Notes under the pieces: model-generated
The model's input: the letters and a program-made list of their open reading frames with translations, nothing else
The model's database searches: none
Told to the model about the DNA's origin: nothing
Source of the DNA: Chromatiales bacterium
Lineage (GTDB): Bacteria > Pseudomonadota > Gammaproteobacteria > Chromatiales > Chromatiaceae
Assembly: GCA_028278145.1 (NCBI GenBank)
Contig: JANQEV010000091.1
Location: 1 to 57,712 of the forward strand
DNA length: 57,712 nt
Direction of reading: 5' to 3'
Shown: positions 20,361 to 29,348 of the stretch, one piece after another
How positions within the stretch are numbered: the first letter of the stretch is position 1
How the letters are laid out: every line of letters begins with the position of its first letter
Made by a program: the position numbers and the translations under genes

Positions 20361-21860
20361 CTAACCATCCAACCGGCAACGCTTCAGTAGTAGCTGGGTA
20401 AGCAGTGGCACCGGACGTCCGGTTGCAGATTTGGTGGATCCGCTGTTCCAGGCGCTGCCAGCTATATCCAGGTGAGCCCATTTAAAATCAGTGGTAAAGC
20501 GGGACAGAAAACAGGCAGCTGTAATAGTCCCGGCCCATCTGCCACCGATATTGGCAATATCCGCTGCCTTGCTGTTGATCATCTCCTGATAGTCATCCCA
20601 TAACGGGAGCTGCCACGCCCGGTCGCCAGTCTCGATTCCGGCATCCAGCAGTTCTTGGGCCAGATCATCGTTGTTAGCAAGTAGTCCTGATGCGTGTTTG
20701 CCCAGCGCTACTACACATGCGCCTGTTAGTGTCGCTATATCAATTACCGTGGCAGGTTTATAACGTTCAGCATAGGTGAGGGCGTCACATAGTATCAGAC
20801 GTCCCTCGGCATCGGTGTTAAGTACTTCAATAGTCTTTCCGGACATGCTGGTGACAATGTCCCCGGGTTTATTGGCGGCGCCATCCGGCAGATTCTCTGA
20901 GGTTGGAACCAGTCCTACCAGGTTGATTGGGAGTTTCAGTTCCAGGCAGGCGGACATTACACCAAGAACGCTGGCACCACCGCACATGTCATACTTCATC
21001 TCTTCCATGCCTGCGGCTGGTTTCAGGGATATACCACCGGCATCGAAGGTGAGGCCCTTGCCCACCAGTACTACAGGTTTGGCTTTGGGTTTTCCCCCTT
21101 GATACTCCATCACGATCAACTTGGCTGGCTGTCGACTGCCTCTGGATACGGAAAGCAGGGATCCCATACCAAGTTTTTCCATCTGGGCCTCTTCCAGAAT
21201 CTGTACCTTCAGCTTGCGTGACTTGCGTTTTAGCTTCTTAGCCTGTTCAGCAAGATAAGATGGGGTGCATATGTTTCCAGGTAGATTCCCCAGGTCTTTG
21301 GCCTTGCTGACACCGTTTGCAATGGCCATTCCATGTTCCATACCTTTTACAGCCTTCTTGATCTGTCTGCGGTCAGCAAGCATGAGTGTCATTTTGCGCA
21401 GGGAATGCTTGCCGTTAGTTGTATCACTCTTGCATTCAGTGAAGCTGTACCAGGCCTGTTCTGCCGCAAGTACCGTATCGCGAAATGTAGAGTAAGATGT
21501 GCCGTCTTTCGGGGTAAGGTGAGGGAGGCAGATGACAGCCTCGGTGGCGCCGGTATCTTTTAAGGTAGACACCGCCTTTTCCACCGCCTTGCGGTATGCG
21601 GCCTTGGTGAAGTCCTTCTCCGGTCCACAACCAACAAGTAGTATACGTTTACAGGGAAGTCCCTGTGGACTATACAGCATCAGCTTCTGTCCCTGTTTTC
21701 CATCCATGTCACCACTCTTCAGTAGCTGCCTGATCTGACCATTACAGGCTTGGTCTACGTCATCTGAAACCTTAGGTAGTTTGCGTTTTTCAAATACCCC
21801 AAGTATCAGGCAGGCGGTACGTTGGTTGGATGGAACGCCGGATTTTACTTCAAATTCCAC
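20361..21860 (-). CDS. pepA: Leucyl aminopeptidase (M17)
   Basis: Hexameric cytosolic aminopeptidase with two metal ions that removes N-terminal residues; in E. coli it also binds DNA in Xer recombination and carAB control. 499 residues, normal for the family. The catalytic domain shows the metal and substrate residues in LVGKGLTFDAGGISLKP, the KYDMCGGASVLG loop, NLPDGAANKPGD, and the signature NTDAEGRLILCDAL. The C-terminus has GRWAGTITAACFLSRF and WAHLDIAG. First gene of the pepA-holC unit and divergent from lptF; the 202-base space between them should hold promoters for both directions, though none was clear enough to call. Confidence 0.96.
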   Translation of the reverse strand: MEFEVKSGVPSNQRTACLILGVFEKRKLPKVSDDVDQACNGQIRQLLKSGDMDGKQGQKLMLYSPQGLPCKRILLVGCGPEKDFTKAAYRKAVEKAVSTLKDTGATEAVICLPHLTPKDGTSYSTFRDTVLAAEQAWYSFTECKSDTTNGKHSLRKMTLMLADRRQIKKAVKGMEHGMAIANGVSKAKDLGNLPGNICTPSYLAEQAKKLKRKSRKLKVQILEEAQMEKLGMGSLLSVSRGSRQPAKLIVMEYQGGKPKAKPVVLVGKGLTFDAGGISLKPAAGMEEMKYDMCGGASVLGVMSACLELKLPINLVGLVPTSENLPDGAANKPGDIVTSMSGKTIEVLNTDAEGRLILCDALTYAERYKPATVIDIATLTGACVVALGKHASGLLANNDDLAQELLDAGIETGDRAWQLPLWDDYQEMINSKAADIANIGGRWAGTITAACFLSRFTTDFKWAHLDIAGSAWNSGSTKSATGRPVPLLTQLLLKRCRLDG

Positions 21861-22062
21861 AATTTCACCTTAGTAATATCTATTGGTTGTTCAGTTATCT
21901 ATTCTCTATCACTTGATTTTTCGATAGGATGCACACTATAAGCACTAGTCTACAAAAAACGACAGTATTTACCACTGCCTTCATCGAAACTGCAGAACGC
22001 TGTGTTCAGACTGAGTATTTTTAACTCTTTGAATTTGGGGCTTGTTACCGCAAACTCACACT

Positions 22063-23169
22063 ATGATTTCGATTATTGATCGCTATATCCTGCGGGAAGT
22101 CATCAAGTCGTTCCTGGCTATACTTACTGTACTGCTTTTGATATTTACCAGTAACAGCTTTATCAAAATCCTGCAGAAAGCTGTGTCCGGCACTATAAGC
22201 AATGATGTGCTGTTCCAGTTGGTGGCTCTGAAATCAGTGGATATCCTGGGCATGGTAATTCCACCGGCCTTCTTTTTTGCTGTGCTCTACGCCATTGGAC
22301 GTATGTATCGCGATAGTGAAATGACTGCGCTGGCCAGTTGTGGTTTTGGTTTCCGCAGGATATTTCGTTCCGTAACATATGCCGCCTTGCCAGTCGCTCT
22401 ATTTGTGGCGTCGCTGACCCTGTTTGGTATGCCGTGGGCAGAGGAGACATCAACCCAGATCTATGAACGGCAGAAAGAAGAGGCAGAGATGGGAAGTGCC
22501 GTGGCCGGACGCTTCAATGAGTTTAAGAAAGGTAAGGTGTTGTTCTTCGCTGAAGAGATGTCCAGTGACAAGACCAGACTGGAGAATATATTTGTACAGA
22601 ACAGGTTGCATGGCGATCTGGGGCTGGTTACTGCAGACAAGGGTTACCAGTATGTAGATGAGGAGACCGGTGATGTCTTTATGGTGTTGCAGGGAGCTCA
22701 TCGTTACGTGGGCACTCCTGGGGATGCTGGATATGCCATTGGTAAAATGGAAGAGTTTGGAATGCGCATTGCCGAAAAGGAGGAAGATGCTGTCGTGGTG
22801 CATCGTAAAGCCCTGAGTACATCTTTTCTTCTGGGTTCAGAAAACAGCTTGCACCAGGCTGAATTGCAAACCCGAATCCTGATGCCACTATCGGTATTTG
22901 TCTTTTCTCTTGCCGGTGTGATTCTGAGCCGGTCATTGCCGCGTGAGGGCACATACGGTCGAATTGTGCTGTCGATCCTCTTTTATACCTTCTTCCTTAA
23001 TATGCAGGCGCTCTCTAACAGCTGGATGCGGGATGAAATTACTCCGTACTGGATGGGACAGTGGTGGGTGTTTGTTGTGACTCTGTTGCTGATTTGGGTA
23101 CTGTATTTCATACGCTCGGAATCGTCATTCCAGGTCAACAGATGGTTGTCCCAGAGGTTTGCCAGATGA
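22063..23169 (+). CDS. lptF: LPS export permease LptF
   Basis: One of the two membrane permeases of the LptB2FGC transporter that extracts LPS from the inner membrane. 368 residues from ATG 22063 (the frame is open to TTG 22042, but homologues begin ISIIDRYILREV). The pattern is three N-terminal helices, a large periplasmic beta-jellyroll (about 130-260) and three C-terminal helices. RMYRDSEMTALASCGFG is the coupling-helix region that contacts the ATPase LptB. It overlaps lptG by four bases (ATGA). lptB and the lptA/lptC genes are not in the window. Confidence 0.95.
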   Translation: MISIIDRYILREVIKSFLAILTVLLLIFTSNSFIKILQKAVSGTISNDVLFQLVALKSVDILGMVIPPAFFFAVLYAIGRMYRDSEMTALASCGFGFRRIFRSVTYAALPVALFVASLTLFGMPWAEETSTQIYERQKEEAEMGSAVAGRFNEFKKGKVLFFAEEMSSDKTRLENIFVQNRLHGDLGLVTADKGYQYVDEETGDVFMVLQGAHRYVGTPGDAGYAIGKMEEFGMRIAEKEEDAVVVHRKALSTSFLLGSENSLHQAELQTRILMPLSVFVFSLAGVILSRSLPREGTYGRIVLSILFYTFFLNMQALSNSWMRDEITPYWMGQWWVFVVTLLLIWVLYFIRSESSFQVNRWLSQRFAR

Positions 23170-24230
23170 GACTGCTGCGATTGTATATTGGTAAAACAGT
23201 GCTGATAAACATCACCATCGCACTTGTCGTGTTGTTGGGTCTGGTGTCAGTTGGAACCTTTGCGGGTGAGCTTGGTGATGTGGGGGAGGGTGATTATCAT
23301 GCCTGGGATGCATTTATTTATGTGCTGATGATTGTACCGCGCAGGATATATGAAATATTCCCCATTGCGGTATTGCTGGGGAGTCTTATCGGTCTGGGTG
23401 GATTGGCGAGTCATTCAGAGTTGATCGCCATGCGTGCAGCGGGAGTTTCACTCAGGGATATCATATTTTCAGCCCTGCTGGCCGGTGTGATTATGATGGT
23501 AACAGTCATCATCATTGGCGAGTTTATCGCCCCGAATACTGAGCAGTATGCGGAGACCATGCGGGCGTCCAAGCTGTCAGATCAGATTACCCTTAAGTCA
23601 GAACATGGCTTTTGGGCCAGAGACAGAAATACCTTTGTGAATATCCGCAAGATACTCCCAGGAGCCAGGCTCCAGGATATCTATATCTATGAGTTTTCTG
23701 ACGACCGGCAGTTGAAGGTGGCTAGCTACGCAGCTTTTGCCCAGTACCGAGATGATCGCTGGTTGTTGAATAACATCAAGCAGTCAGAATTTACCCCCAC
23801 AGGGGTGATCAGCAGGAAGATTAACCGTGCCGAGTGGCGGTCGATGTTGGATCCGAGTTTGCTGAGTGTAGTGGTGGTGCGCCCAACCATGCTGGCGGCC
23901 TGGGGACTGTATAAATACATCAGTTTTCTGCACGGAAATGGCCAGAGTGCCACTCCCTTTGAAGTGGCGTTCTGGAGCAAGATCATCTCTCCGGCTATGA
24001 CCCTGGTGATGGTATTTCTGTCAGTGCCATTTGTATTTGGTTCGTTACGCAGTGTAGGTATTGGTCAGCGCGTGTTTGCCGGATCGGTAATCGGTACTGT
24101 GTTTTTCCTCATGAGCAAGATTCTGAACCATATGGCGGTAATATATGAGCTGAATGCTCTGTTTGCTGCATCATTTCCTGCGCTGGTTATGCTTGCTCTG
24201 GCGGCGTGGCTGTTCCGTAAGGTGCACTAA
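23166..24230 (+). CDS. lptG: LPS export permease LptG
   Basis: Second permease of the LPS transporter, partner of LptF. 354 residues from the ATG at 23166, which overlaps the lptF stop as ATGA. The frame extends further upstream within lptF, but RLLRLYIGKTVL is the normal N-terminus. Six membrane helices are placed as in LptF. The coupling region reads HSELIAMRAAGVSLRDI, and the periplasmic domain covers roughly residues 130-260. The final stop overlaps that of the convergent RDD gene by four bases. Confidence 0.95.
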   Translation: MRLLRLYIGKTVLINITIALVVLLGLVSVGTFAGELGDVGEGDYHAWDAFIYVLMIVPRRIYEIFPIAVLLGSLIGLGGLASHSELIAMRAAGVSLRDIIFSALLAGVIMMVTVIIIGEFIAPNTEQYAETMRASKLSDQITLKSEHGFWARDRNTFVNIRKILPGARLQDIYIYEFSDDRQLKVASYAAFAQYRDDRWLLNNIKQSEFTPTGVISRKINRAEWRSMLDPSLLSVVVVRPTMLAAWGLYKYISFLHGNGQSATPFEVAFWSKIISPAMTLVMVFLSVPFVFGSLRSVGIGQRVFAGSVIGTVFFLMSKILNHMAVIYELNALFAASFPALVMLALAAWLFRKVH

Positions 24231-24727
24231 CCAGGCGCAGAGTGAGTGGTGGTGTTACTTTTTTTCTTCACTATCACCAGTCTGGTTTTAGATATGCGGT
24301 CATGCCAGGACAGTTTGTCTGGGTCTACCAAGACCCAAAGAAATCCCAGTCCCAATGCCAACAGTGAGAGTATGGCGGCCAGGTAGCGCACTAGTGCATC
24401 CTTGAAGGTGAGACTGCCTCCATCGTTGCGAACCACACGCAATCTCCAGGCGCGCATCCCCAGTGTTTGACCACCACGTATCCAGAACAGGATATGGAAG
24501 CCTGCCATTACACAGAATAGATAGGTTAGATAGAGCGGATGCGTGCGTAGCTCTTCCTTGTCCACATTGTCCCAGCCCATAATCAGGTCCAGTGGGACTA
24601 TCACCAGGGTTATGGCCGTTAACAGCAGGGCTATTACCAGGATAGAGTCATAGAAGATGGCAGCCATGCGACGTGTCAGGCTCGGTGCCGCCCATCTCTT
24701 GGGGTCAGTTTGGTCGTTACTTGGCAT
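24227..24727 (-). CDS. RDD family membrane protein
   Basis: 166 residues from the ATG at 24727 (the frame is open to 24781, but that part is inside the upstream gene). The RDD signature is present: APSLTRRMAAIFYDSILVIALL with the Arg and Asp of the first helix, then a second helix pair and RGGQTLGMRAWRLRVVRNDGG, ending in WHDRISKTRLV. Three to four membrane helices. The family includes Na+/H+-antiport-like and uncharacterised small membrane proteins, so the function here is open. It overlaps the upstream DUF971-MoaD gene by 11 bases and is convergent with lptG. In many gammaproteobacteria an RDD gene lies next to lptG. Confidence 0.88.
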   Translation of the reverse strand: MPSNDQTDPKRWAAPSLTRRMAAIFYDSILVIALLLTAITLVIVPLDLIMGWDNVDKEELRTHPLYLTYLFCVMAGFHILFWIRGGQTLGMRAWRLRVVRNDGGSLTFKDALVRYLAAILSLLALGLGFLWVLVDPDKLSWHDRISKTRLVIVKKKSNTTTHSAPG

Positions 24728-25373
24728 CAGATACCGTGGGTGCATTTGGAGAGCTTGGTACCAAGGCCACTTCATCCCCATGTTCTATTCTGGTAAATGG
24801 TTCAGCAAACTGCTTGTTCACAGTAACCCTGAAAGATCCTTCCTGCAGCAGGTAGGCCCGGTCATGCAGCCGCCGTCTAAGCCAATCCAGCATTGATTGC
24901 ACATCGGTTACCTTTTCCGGCAGTTCAACCTCCTCAGACTCCTTACCGATCTTTTTCACCAGATAATTGAAATAGAGGAGTGTGATCTTGCAAGGCCCGG
25001 AGGTTGCGCCGGGAGCGGAGTCGCGGTTTATTCCAGATTCTTGCAGCCGTGCGAGATAGTGCTGCCAGTTCTGCTCCCGGTTTTTACCCAGCTCATACAG
25101 AGTTTCCCAGGAGTAGATGCCAGTATCATGACCATCATCAAACACCAGCTTTACCGCATACTGGCCCAGAGGCTCAATCTGTTGGATATTCACCTGCTCC
25201 TTGCCGGTAAGTGGCAGTTCCATTGAGTGTATATCCTGGTCAGGGGAGAAGATCCGCAGGTACTCGCAAGGTAGTTCAAAGCTGGCACCATCGGAAAACT
25301 CCACCTTCAGTATGCGCGACTTCTGGTGCAGATTAATTGCGGTCGGGGTTATGTTTGGGGTCTGTTCTGACAT
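24717..25373 (-). CDS. DUF971 (GBBH-like) domain fused to a MoaD/ThiS-like ubiquitin fold
   Basis: 218 residues. The N-terminal domain (about 8-110) is DUF971: PTAINLHQKSRILKVEFSDG, ELPCEYLRIFSP, then VKLVFDDGHDTGIYSWETLYELG. This small domain also opens gamma-butyrobetaine hydroxylases and occurs in iron-sulfur biogenesis contexts. After a 20-residue linker, residues about 128-210 (ITLLYFNYLVKKIGKESEEVELP ... FRVTVNKQ ... HGDEVALVP) match the beta-grasp fold of MoaD, with the usual GDEVAxxPP ending. The chain then continues SSPNAPTVSDAK instead of ending in Gly-Gly, so it cannot be a sulfur carrier by the MoaD mechanism. It is translationally linked to the RDD gene. Role unknown; it could be a binding module for molybdopterin or Fe-S assembly partners. 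Confidence 0.8.
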   Translation of the reverse strand: MSEQTPNITPTAINLHQKSRILKVEFSDGASFELPCEYLRIFSPDQDIHSMELPLTGKEQVNIQQIEPLGQYAVKLVFDDGHDTGIYSWETLYELGKNREQNWQHYLARLQESGINRDSAPGATSGPCKITLLYFNYLVKKIGKESEEVELPEKVTDVQSMLDWLRRRLHDRAYLLQEGSFRVTVNKQFAEPFTRIEHGDEVALVPSSPNAPTVSDAK

Positions 25374-25571
25374 GCCGTTGATTCCTGATTGGGAGCAGGA
25401 TAGTTACATAGTCGCTTCGCCGGTTCAAGTTTGCGTGTGCAGGGCGTTATTGGCTCTGGGATACTGGTACTAGGAATTAGGTTCAGCAAAAACCAGGTTA
25501 TTGCCATGTTAAATGGGATGGAATAAAGCTAAGATCAGCAGAAATAGAAAAGATGCTACGGAGTACTAAAT

Positions 25572-26114
25572 ATGAACCGGTACAATGCAGTAACCAACCT
25601 TAAATTCTGTTTACTCATTATACTGTTCATGACGGTGTTGTCCGGGTGTTACAGGACCGAAGTGGCAGTACTCGGGGCTCACAATTCAGAAGTGCTGGAT
25701 GCCTTGCCGGGAACCTATGAGGCATTCGAGCACAAGAACGACAAGGGCATGGTAAAAGCCCCTGACCACTACTACATCACTCCCATTAAGGACACAGGGG
25801 TATATCGTTTTGGGCCAGGTAAAGATGACCTGAACCTTCAGGTGAAGAAACTGACATCAGGGCATTACATATGGCAGCTCCAGAAACCAGGTGAGTCGGT
25901 TTACATCCAGCTTTTTGTTCGACGTGATGAAAATGGGTTCGCTGTGTTAATACCTACGCCTAAAAACCAGGAAGTTGAAACCCTTGCTCAGAAGCATTCC
26001 TTGTCACTCAAGTTCAATAAGCTTTCTGGTAATCCGGAAAACATATTGGCTTTCATGGCAGAGCACCAGCCATTTGAAACTAAAGAAGCACTGGTATTGA
26101 AAAAGATAAAGTAA
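25572..26114 (+). CDS. Putative lipoprotein of unknown function
   Basis: 180 residues. An N-terminal hydrophobic segment (about 10-22) is followed by the lipobox VLSG-Cys26, so it is a likely lipoprotein; no Asp at +2, which would favour the outer membrane. The mature part (ALPGTYEAFE, YYITPIKDTGVYRFGPG, HYIWQLQKPGESVYIQLFVRRDENGFAVLIP) looks like an all-beta, lipocalin-like or barrel fold without cysteines. GGAG at 25560-25563 sits eight bases before the ATG. It stands alone between oppositely oriented genes and ends 10 bases from the radical SAM gene. I do not recognise a named family. Confidence 0.75.
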   Translation: MNRYNAVTNLKFCLLIILFMTVLSGCYRTEVAVLGAHNSEVLDALPGTYEAFEHKNDKGMVKAPDHYYITPIKDTGVYRFGPGKDDLNLQVKKLTSGHYIWQLQKPGESVYIQLFVRRDENGFAVLIPTPKNQEVETLAQKHSLSLKFNKLSGNPENILAFMAEHQPFETKEALVLKKIK

Positions 26115-26124
26115 CAATTATCCG

Positions 26125-26721
26125 TTAACCAACGATACCCAAGATACGTTTTCTGAAACCAACCCCGTATTCAGATGCGATCTGTTCACAGGCCGCTATA
26201 TCAACCCCCTCCAGACCCTCAATTGCGGTTGCAGTGACATTCTTGATATATCTGGGTGCCAACCGTAGAAACTCCAGCATGGCCTGGTAGGAGCCTGTCA
26301 TGGCAGGTAGGCAGTGACGATTGTACACCTCTTCATTTTGCGCATTCAGAGAGATGGAGAGTGTATCCACGCACTTGCCAAGCTCAGGTAGCACATTGCG
26401 TTTGTGTACCTGGTTGGCAAGGCCGTCGGTATTGACCCGTACCTTGCCACCATGCCCCTGTATGTATTGCGACACCTCCAGCAATACCTTCAGGCGCAGG
26501 GTTGGCTCACCATAACCACAGAAAACAATCTCGGAGTAGTGTGCAGGATCATCGATGGCTGCAATTATCTCCTGGCTGGAGGGACGGTGGTCCAGGCTGA
26601 GATCGTACTCATGCAGATCCATGCTGCCACAGTTCTTGGGGCAGAACGAGCACTCAAGGGTGCAGCGGTCGGTGATATTTAGGTAGAGTCGGTCTTCGAT
26701 CCGGTAACTTATCTGATTCAC
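26125..26721 (-). CDS. TatD family-associated radical SAM protein
   Basis: 198 residues from the GTG at 26721; the open frame reaches 26784, but the GTG overlaps the HDOD stop as GTGA and gives the family N-terminus. The cluster motif is Cys20-x3-Cys24-x2-Cys27 (DRCTLECSFCPKNCG) with a fourth Cys31. EIVFCGYGEPTLR is the SAM-binding glycine region, and VRVNTDG and the SISLNAQNEEVY strand complete a short barrel. The pattern matches the TatD-linked radical SAM family (TIGR04038), in which the partner is a TatD-like nuclease. No tatD gene is in the window. The substrate is unknown. Confidence 0.85.
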   Translation of the reverse strand: MNQISYRIEDRLYLNITDRCTLECSFCPKNCGSMDLHEYDLSLDHRPSSQEIIAAIDDPAHYSEIVFCGYGEPTLRLKVLLEVSQYIQGHGGKVRVNTDGLANQVHKRNVLPELGKCVDTLSISLNAQNEEVYNRHCLPAMTGSYQAMLEFLRLAPRYIKNVTATAIEGLEGVDIAACEQIASEYGVGFRKRILGIVG

Positions 26722-28532
26722 TGTTTTGTACGTCTCAGGTCCGAGCCAAGGCTCGCACATAACTGCTTGAATTGTGTATAGCACTCTTCGTTCATGGCCT
26801 TCTTGCCATCGGCATAGATGAAGCCAACCGGTTTGTTACGCACGAAGATGGACATGCAGAAGAAACCGCTGGTATCCATAGATCCAACTACTTCCTCCGG
26901 GATCATGGGGAGGAATTTTTCCTGGTTGTCCGGTTTCAACCAGAAGCCCTGCTGTCTTGACAGCAGGATGTTGAACAGGTTTTTTTCTTCAACGTTTATG
27001 GAGAACCGGCGCAGCCTGGAGTTAGTATCTGCACCTATCAGGTGGCTAACGCCGGCCTGTTTCTGATCCGGGCTGAGCATGGCAAACATGATACGTTTCA
27101 ATCCAAGCTCGTCTCGCAGATTACGCATAAACTTCACCAGGACCTCTTTCCATTCATTTGGCAGTGCGACCAGTACCCGTTTCTTTACCTTTCTTTGCGA
27201 CTCGACTGCCGGTTTCGGTTCCTGTTTCGATGTCGGGGTTGGGGTAATTGGGGTGGGCGGTTTTTCGCGTTGAGGTTTTGCCGCCACCTGTTGTTCTTCC
27301 ATCTCTTGCCCTTTAGCCGCCGGTTCAGGACTGGGTTCCGGAGTAGCTGGTGGCATAGTTGGGCTGGATGGTTTCTCAGGTTGTGGTTTTACCACTGGCG
27401 GTGTCGGTTCAGTTACCGGTTCCTTTACTACCTTATCCAGTATTTGCGCCACAGCTTTTTGCACCGGCTTGGGAACTGGTTCTGGTGTTACCTTCTGCAC
27501 TGGCGGGACTGGAGACTTTGCTTGTGGTGGTTTCTCTGATTCTCTCTGCGGGACTGTTTTTGCCGGCCGTTGTGGCTGCTTGGCTGGCTGTGCCGCAGTG
27601 ATTTTGGCTGCTTTCTTTGCTGCTGGCTTTGTATCAGCTTTTTTCTCTGTGACAGATGGCTCGCTCACCGGTTCTGGGATCTGCTGCAGCAAGCTGAAGA
27701 TGGATGTGGGTAGTGGAATTCCCAGGAGTTTTCTGGCGATGTCTGCGGCCTGGGAGTGGAAATGAGCCACGATACGCTCTTTGCTCTGACGCCGGAAATC
27801 GGCCAGGAACTCAAATAGATCATTGGTTTCAGAGGAGTACCAGCCCATGGAGGAGGCCCGAGCCATGGCGCTTGCCAGCACTACAGCCATGGGACGTGAT
27901 TGGCTGTGCCAGGCCCGTTCCATGATCTCTGTGATTAGGGGGCAGATATGCCAGACCCTGGCCAGTTCAGCGGTTAGCTCCTCCAGGGTGAAGCCGAGTG
28001 TGGAACGCGAGGCAGATCCATAGTCAGCGCCCTTGATCACCATGATATTAATCTTCTGCATGGCCTTGCCGGCGTAGGTCCAGAGGGCCATTTCAGCACA
28101 GTTATACAGCAGTGCAGCATGTCCCATCTCATCCGGGTTTTTATCCCCACGTTGTTCACCGATTTCCTGGGCATAGATGGCGGCATGAATGGCGCGGGAG
28201 TAACAGTGATAGATCCCGGATTGTGTAGACTCCGGCAAGGTTTTATCCAATACCGGTAGTACGTTGGCCGCATCTTTCACTACTGCCGGACCCAACAGGG
28301 ATATGGCATGGGCTATATTACTAACTGGTCCGCGCCGGTCACCTGAGGCTGACCAAAAACGCCGATAGATCTCCAGGGTAAAACCAGGATCCAGGCCAAT
28401 AACCGCTTGCAGATCCTGGTTGCTGGTATTCGGATCATCCAGAAGCTGTTTGACCCGTTGAACTGTCACGGCCAGGGCCGGGAGTGGGCGCTTGGTCAGT
28501 TTGGCGACCAACTCATCGAGAGTTATTGGCAT
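26718..28532 (-). CDS. HDOD domain protein with a proline-rich linker and C-terminal GAF-like domain
   Basis: 604 residues. Residues about 10-285 form an HDOD domain (RPLPALAVTVQRVKQLLDDPNTSNQDLQAVIGLDPGFTLEIYR; AHAISLLGPAVVKD; HAALLYNCAEMALWTYAG), a non-catalytic relative of HD hydrolases used in signalling. Residues about 290-430 are a low-complexity Pro/Lys/Glu/Val linker. Residues about 435-600 look like a GAF-type sensory domain, including GFFCMSIFVRNKPVGFIYADG. HDOD proteins often act in motility, c-di-GMP or stress networks. The gene is translationally coupled by four bases to the TatD-associated radical SAM gene downstream. A divergent hydrolase gene starts 40 bases upstream. Confidence 0.88.
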   Translation of the reverse strand: MPITLDELVAKLTKRPLPALAVTVQRVKQLLDDPNTSNQDLQAVIGLDPGFTLEIYRRFWSASGDRRGPVSNIAHAISLLGPAVVKDAANVLPVLDKTLPESTQSGIYHCYSRAIHAAIYAQEIGEQRGDKNPDEMGHAALLYNCAEMALWTYAGKAMQKINIMVIKGADYGSASRSTLGFTLEELTAELARVWHICPLITEIMERAWHSQSRPMAVVLASAMARASSMGWYSSETNDLFEFLADFRRQSKERIVAHFHSQAADIARKLLGIPLPTSIFSLLQQIPEPVSEPSVTEKKADTKPAAKKAAKITAAQPAKQPQRPAKTVPQRESEKPPQAKSPVPPVQKVTPEPVPKPVQKAVAQILDKVVKEPVTEPTPPVVKPQPEKPSSPTMPPATPEPSPEPAAKGQEMEEQQVAAKPQREKPPTPITPTPTSKQEPKPAVESQRKVKKRVLVALPNEWKEVLVKFMRNLRDELGLKRIMFAMLSPDQKQAGVSHLIGADTNSRLRRFSINVEEKNLFNILLSRQQGFWLKPDNQEKFLPMIPEEVVGSMDTSGFFCMSIFVRNKPVGFIYADGKKAMNEECYTQFKQLCASLGSDLRRTKQ

Positions 28533-28571
28533 ATTATTACTGTTGGTTCAGATTAAATATTACAGCCCAGA

Positions 28572-29291
28572 ATGAAAACACAACAAAACAGAGATGGAAA
28601 CAGCTATTCTACATCCGGCCGTGTTGGAGAGATGGTGGTGCTGGTGCATGGGATCTGGATGACAGGGCTGGAAATGGCCATGCTCTCCAAAAGGTTACGG
28701 CAACATGGCTATATTACGAGACGCTTTTACTACCCTTCATTGAAATCCACTCCTGCAGATAACGCCGACTCTCTGTATCAGTATATCAAACAACTCCCGC
28801 AACAGAGGGTACATCTGGTTGCCCATAGTCTTGGCGGGATCGTACTGTTACATCTGTTTGAGCGTTACCATGACCTGCCGCCTGGGCGTCTGGTACTGAT
28901 GGGTTCACCTGTTCATGGTAGTTGGGTTGCCAGACAACTGGACAGGAATATCGTTACCCGTTGGTTGCTGGGTCGTAGTCGGGAGCGTGGGCTACTTGGT
29001 GCTGCGCCACAATGGAATGGTGGACGTGATCTTGGGGTGATCGCCGGGATTGGCGGTTTTGGTGTCGGCACTGTTCTTGGTGGGGTGCCAGGTCCGGGTG
29101 ATGGTACTGTGGCTGTTGCGGAGACCTGCATCGCCCAGGCCACTGATAGCTGTCATATACCAACCAGTCATACCGGCATGGTGGTCTCGCCAGCTGTAGC
29201 GCAGGAGGTAACCTCTTTTCTGAAAACCGGACTTTTTTCCGGAAACTATCCGGCTTTGGGTGGAAAAAAAGAGGCCAAACGTATGTCCTGA
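28572..29291 (+). CDS. Alpha/beta hydrolase, lipase-like
   Basis: 239 residues. The strand MVVLVHGIWMTG gives the oxyanion-hole HG motif. The nucleophile elbow is VAHSLGGIVLLHLF with Ser in HSLGG; the Asp is likely in PGPGDGTVAVAET and the His in SHTGMVVSP. This is the arrangement of triacylglycerol-lipase-like and PGAP1-like small hydrolases. There is no signal peptide, and the middle contains a glycine-rich stretch (IAGIGGFGVGTVLGG) that resembles a membrane-touching loop. The substrate is unknown. It lies 58 bases before yebC and is divergent from the HDOD gene. Confidence 0.85.
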   Translation: MKTQQNRDGNSYSTSGRVGEMVVLVHGIWMTGLEMAMLSKRLRQHGYITRRFYYPSLKSTPADNADSLYQYIKQLPQQRVHLVAHSLGGIVLLHLFERYHDLPPGRLVLMGSPVHGSWVARQLDRNIVTRWLLGRSRERGLLGAAPQWNGGRDLGVIAGIGGFGVGTVLGGVPGPGDGTVAVAETCIAQATDSCHIPTSHTGMVVSPAVAQEVTSFLKTGLFSGNYPALGGKKEAKRMS

Positions 29292-29348
29292 CATCCCTCT
29301 GAAATGATAGACTTTAGCGCAATATATCAATGTAACTGAGGGTGTTTC

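Noticed and set aside
27042-27539. Plus-strand open frame rich in Trp, Arg and Phe
   Set aside because: Shadow of the proline/lysine-rich linker of the HDOD protein.
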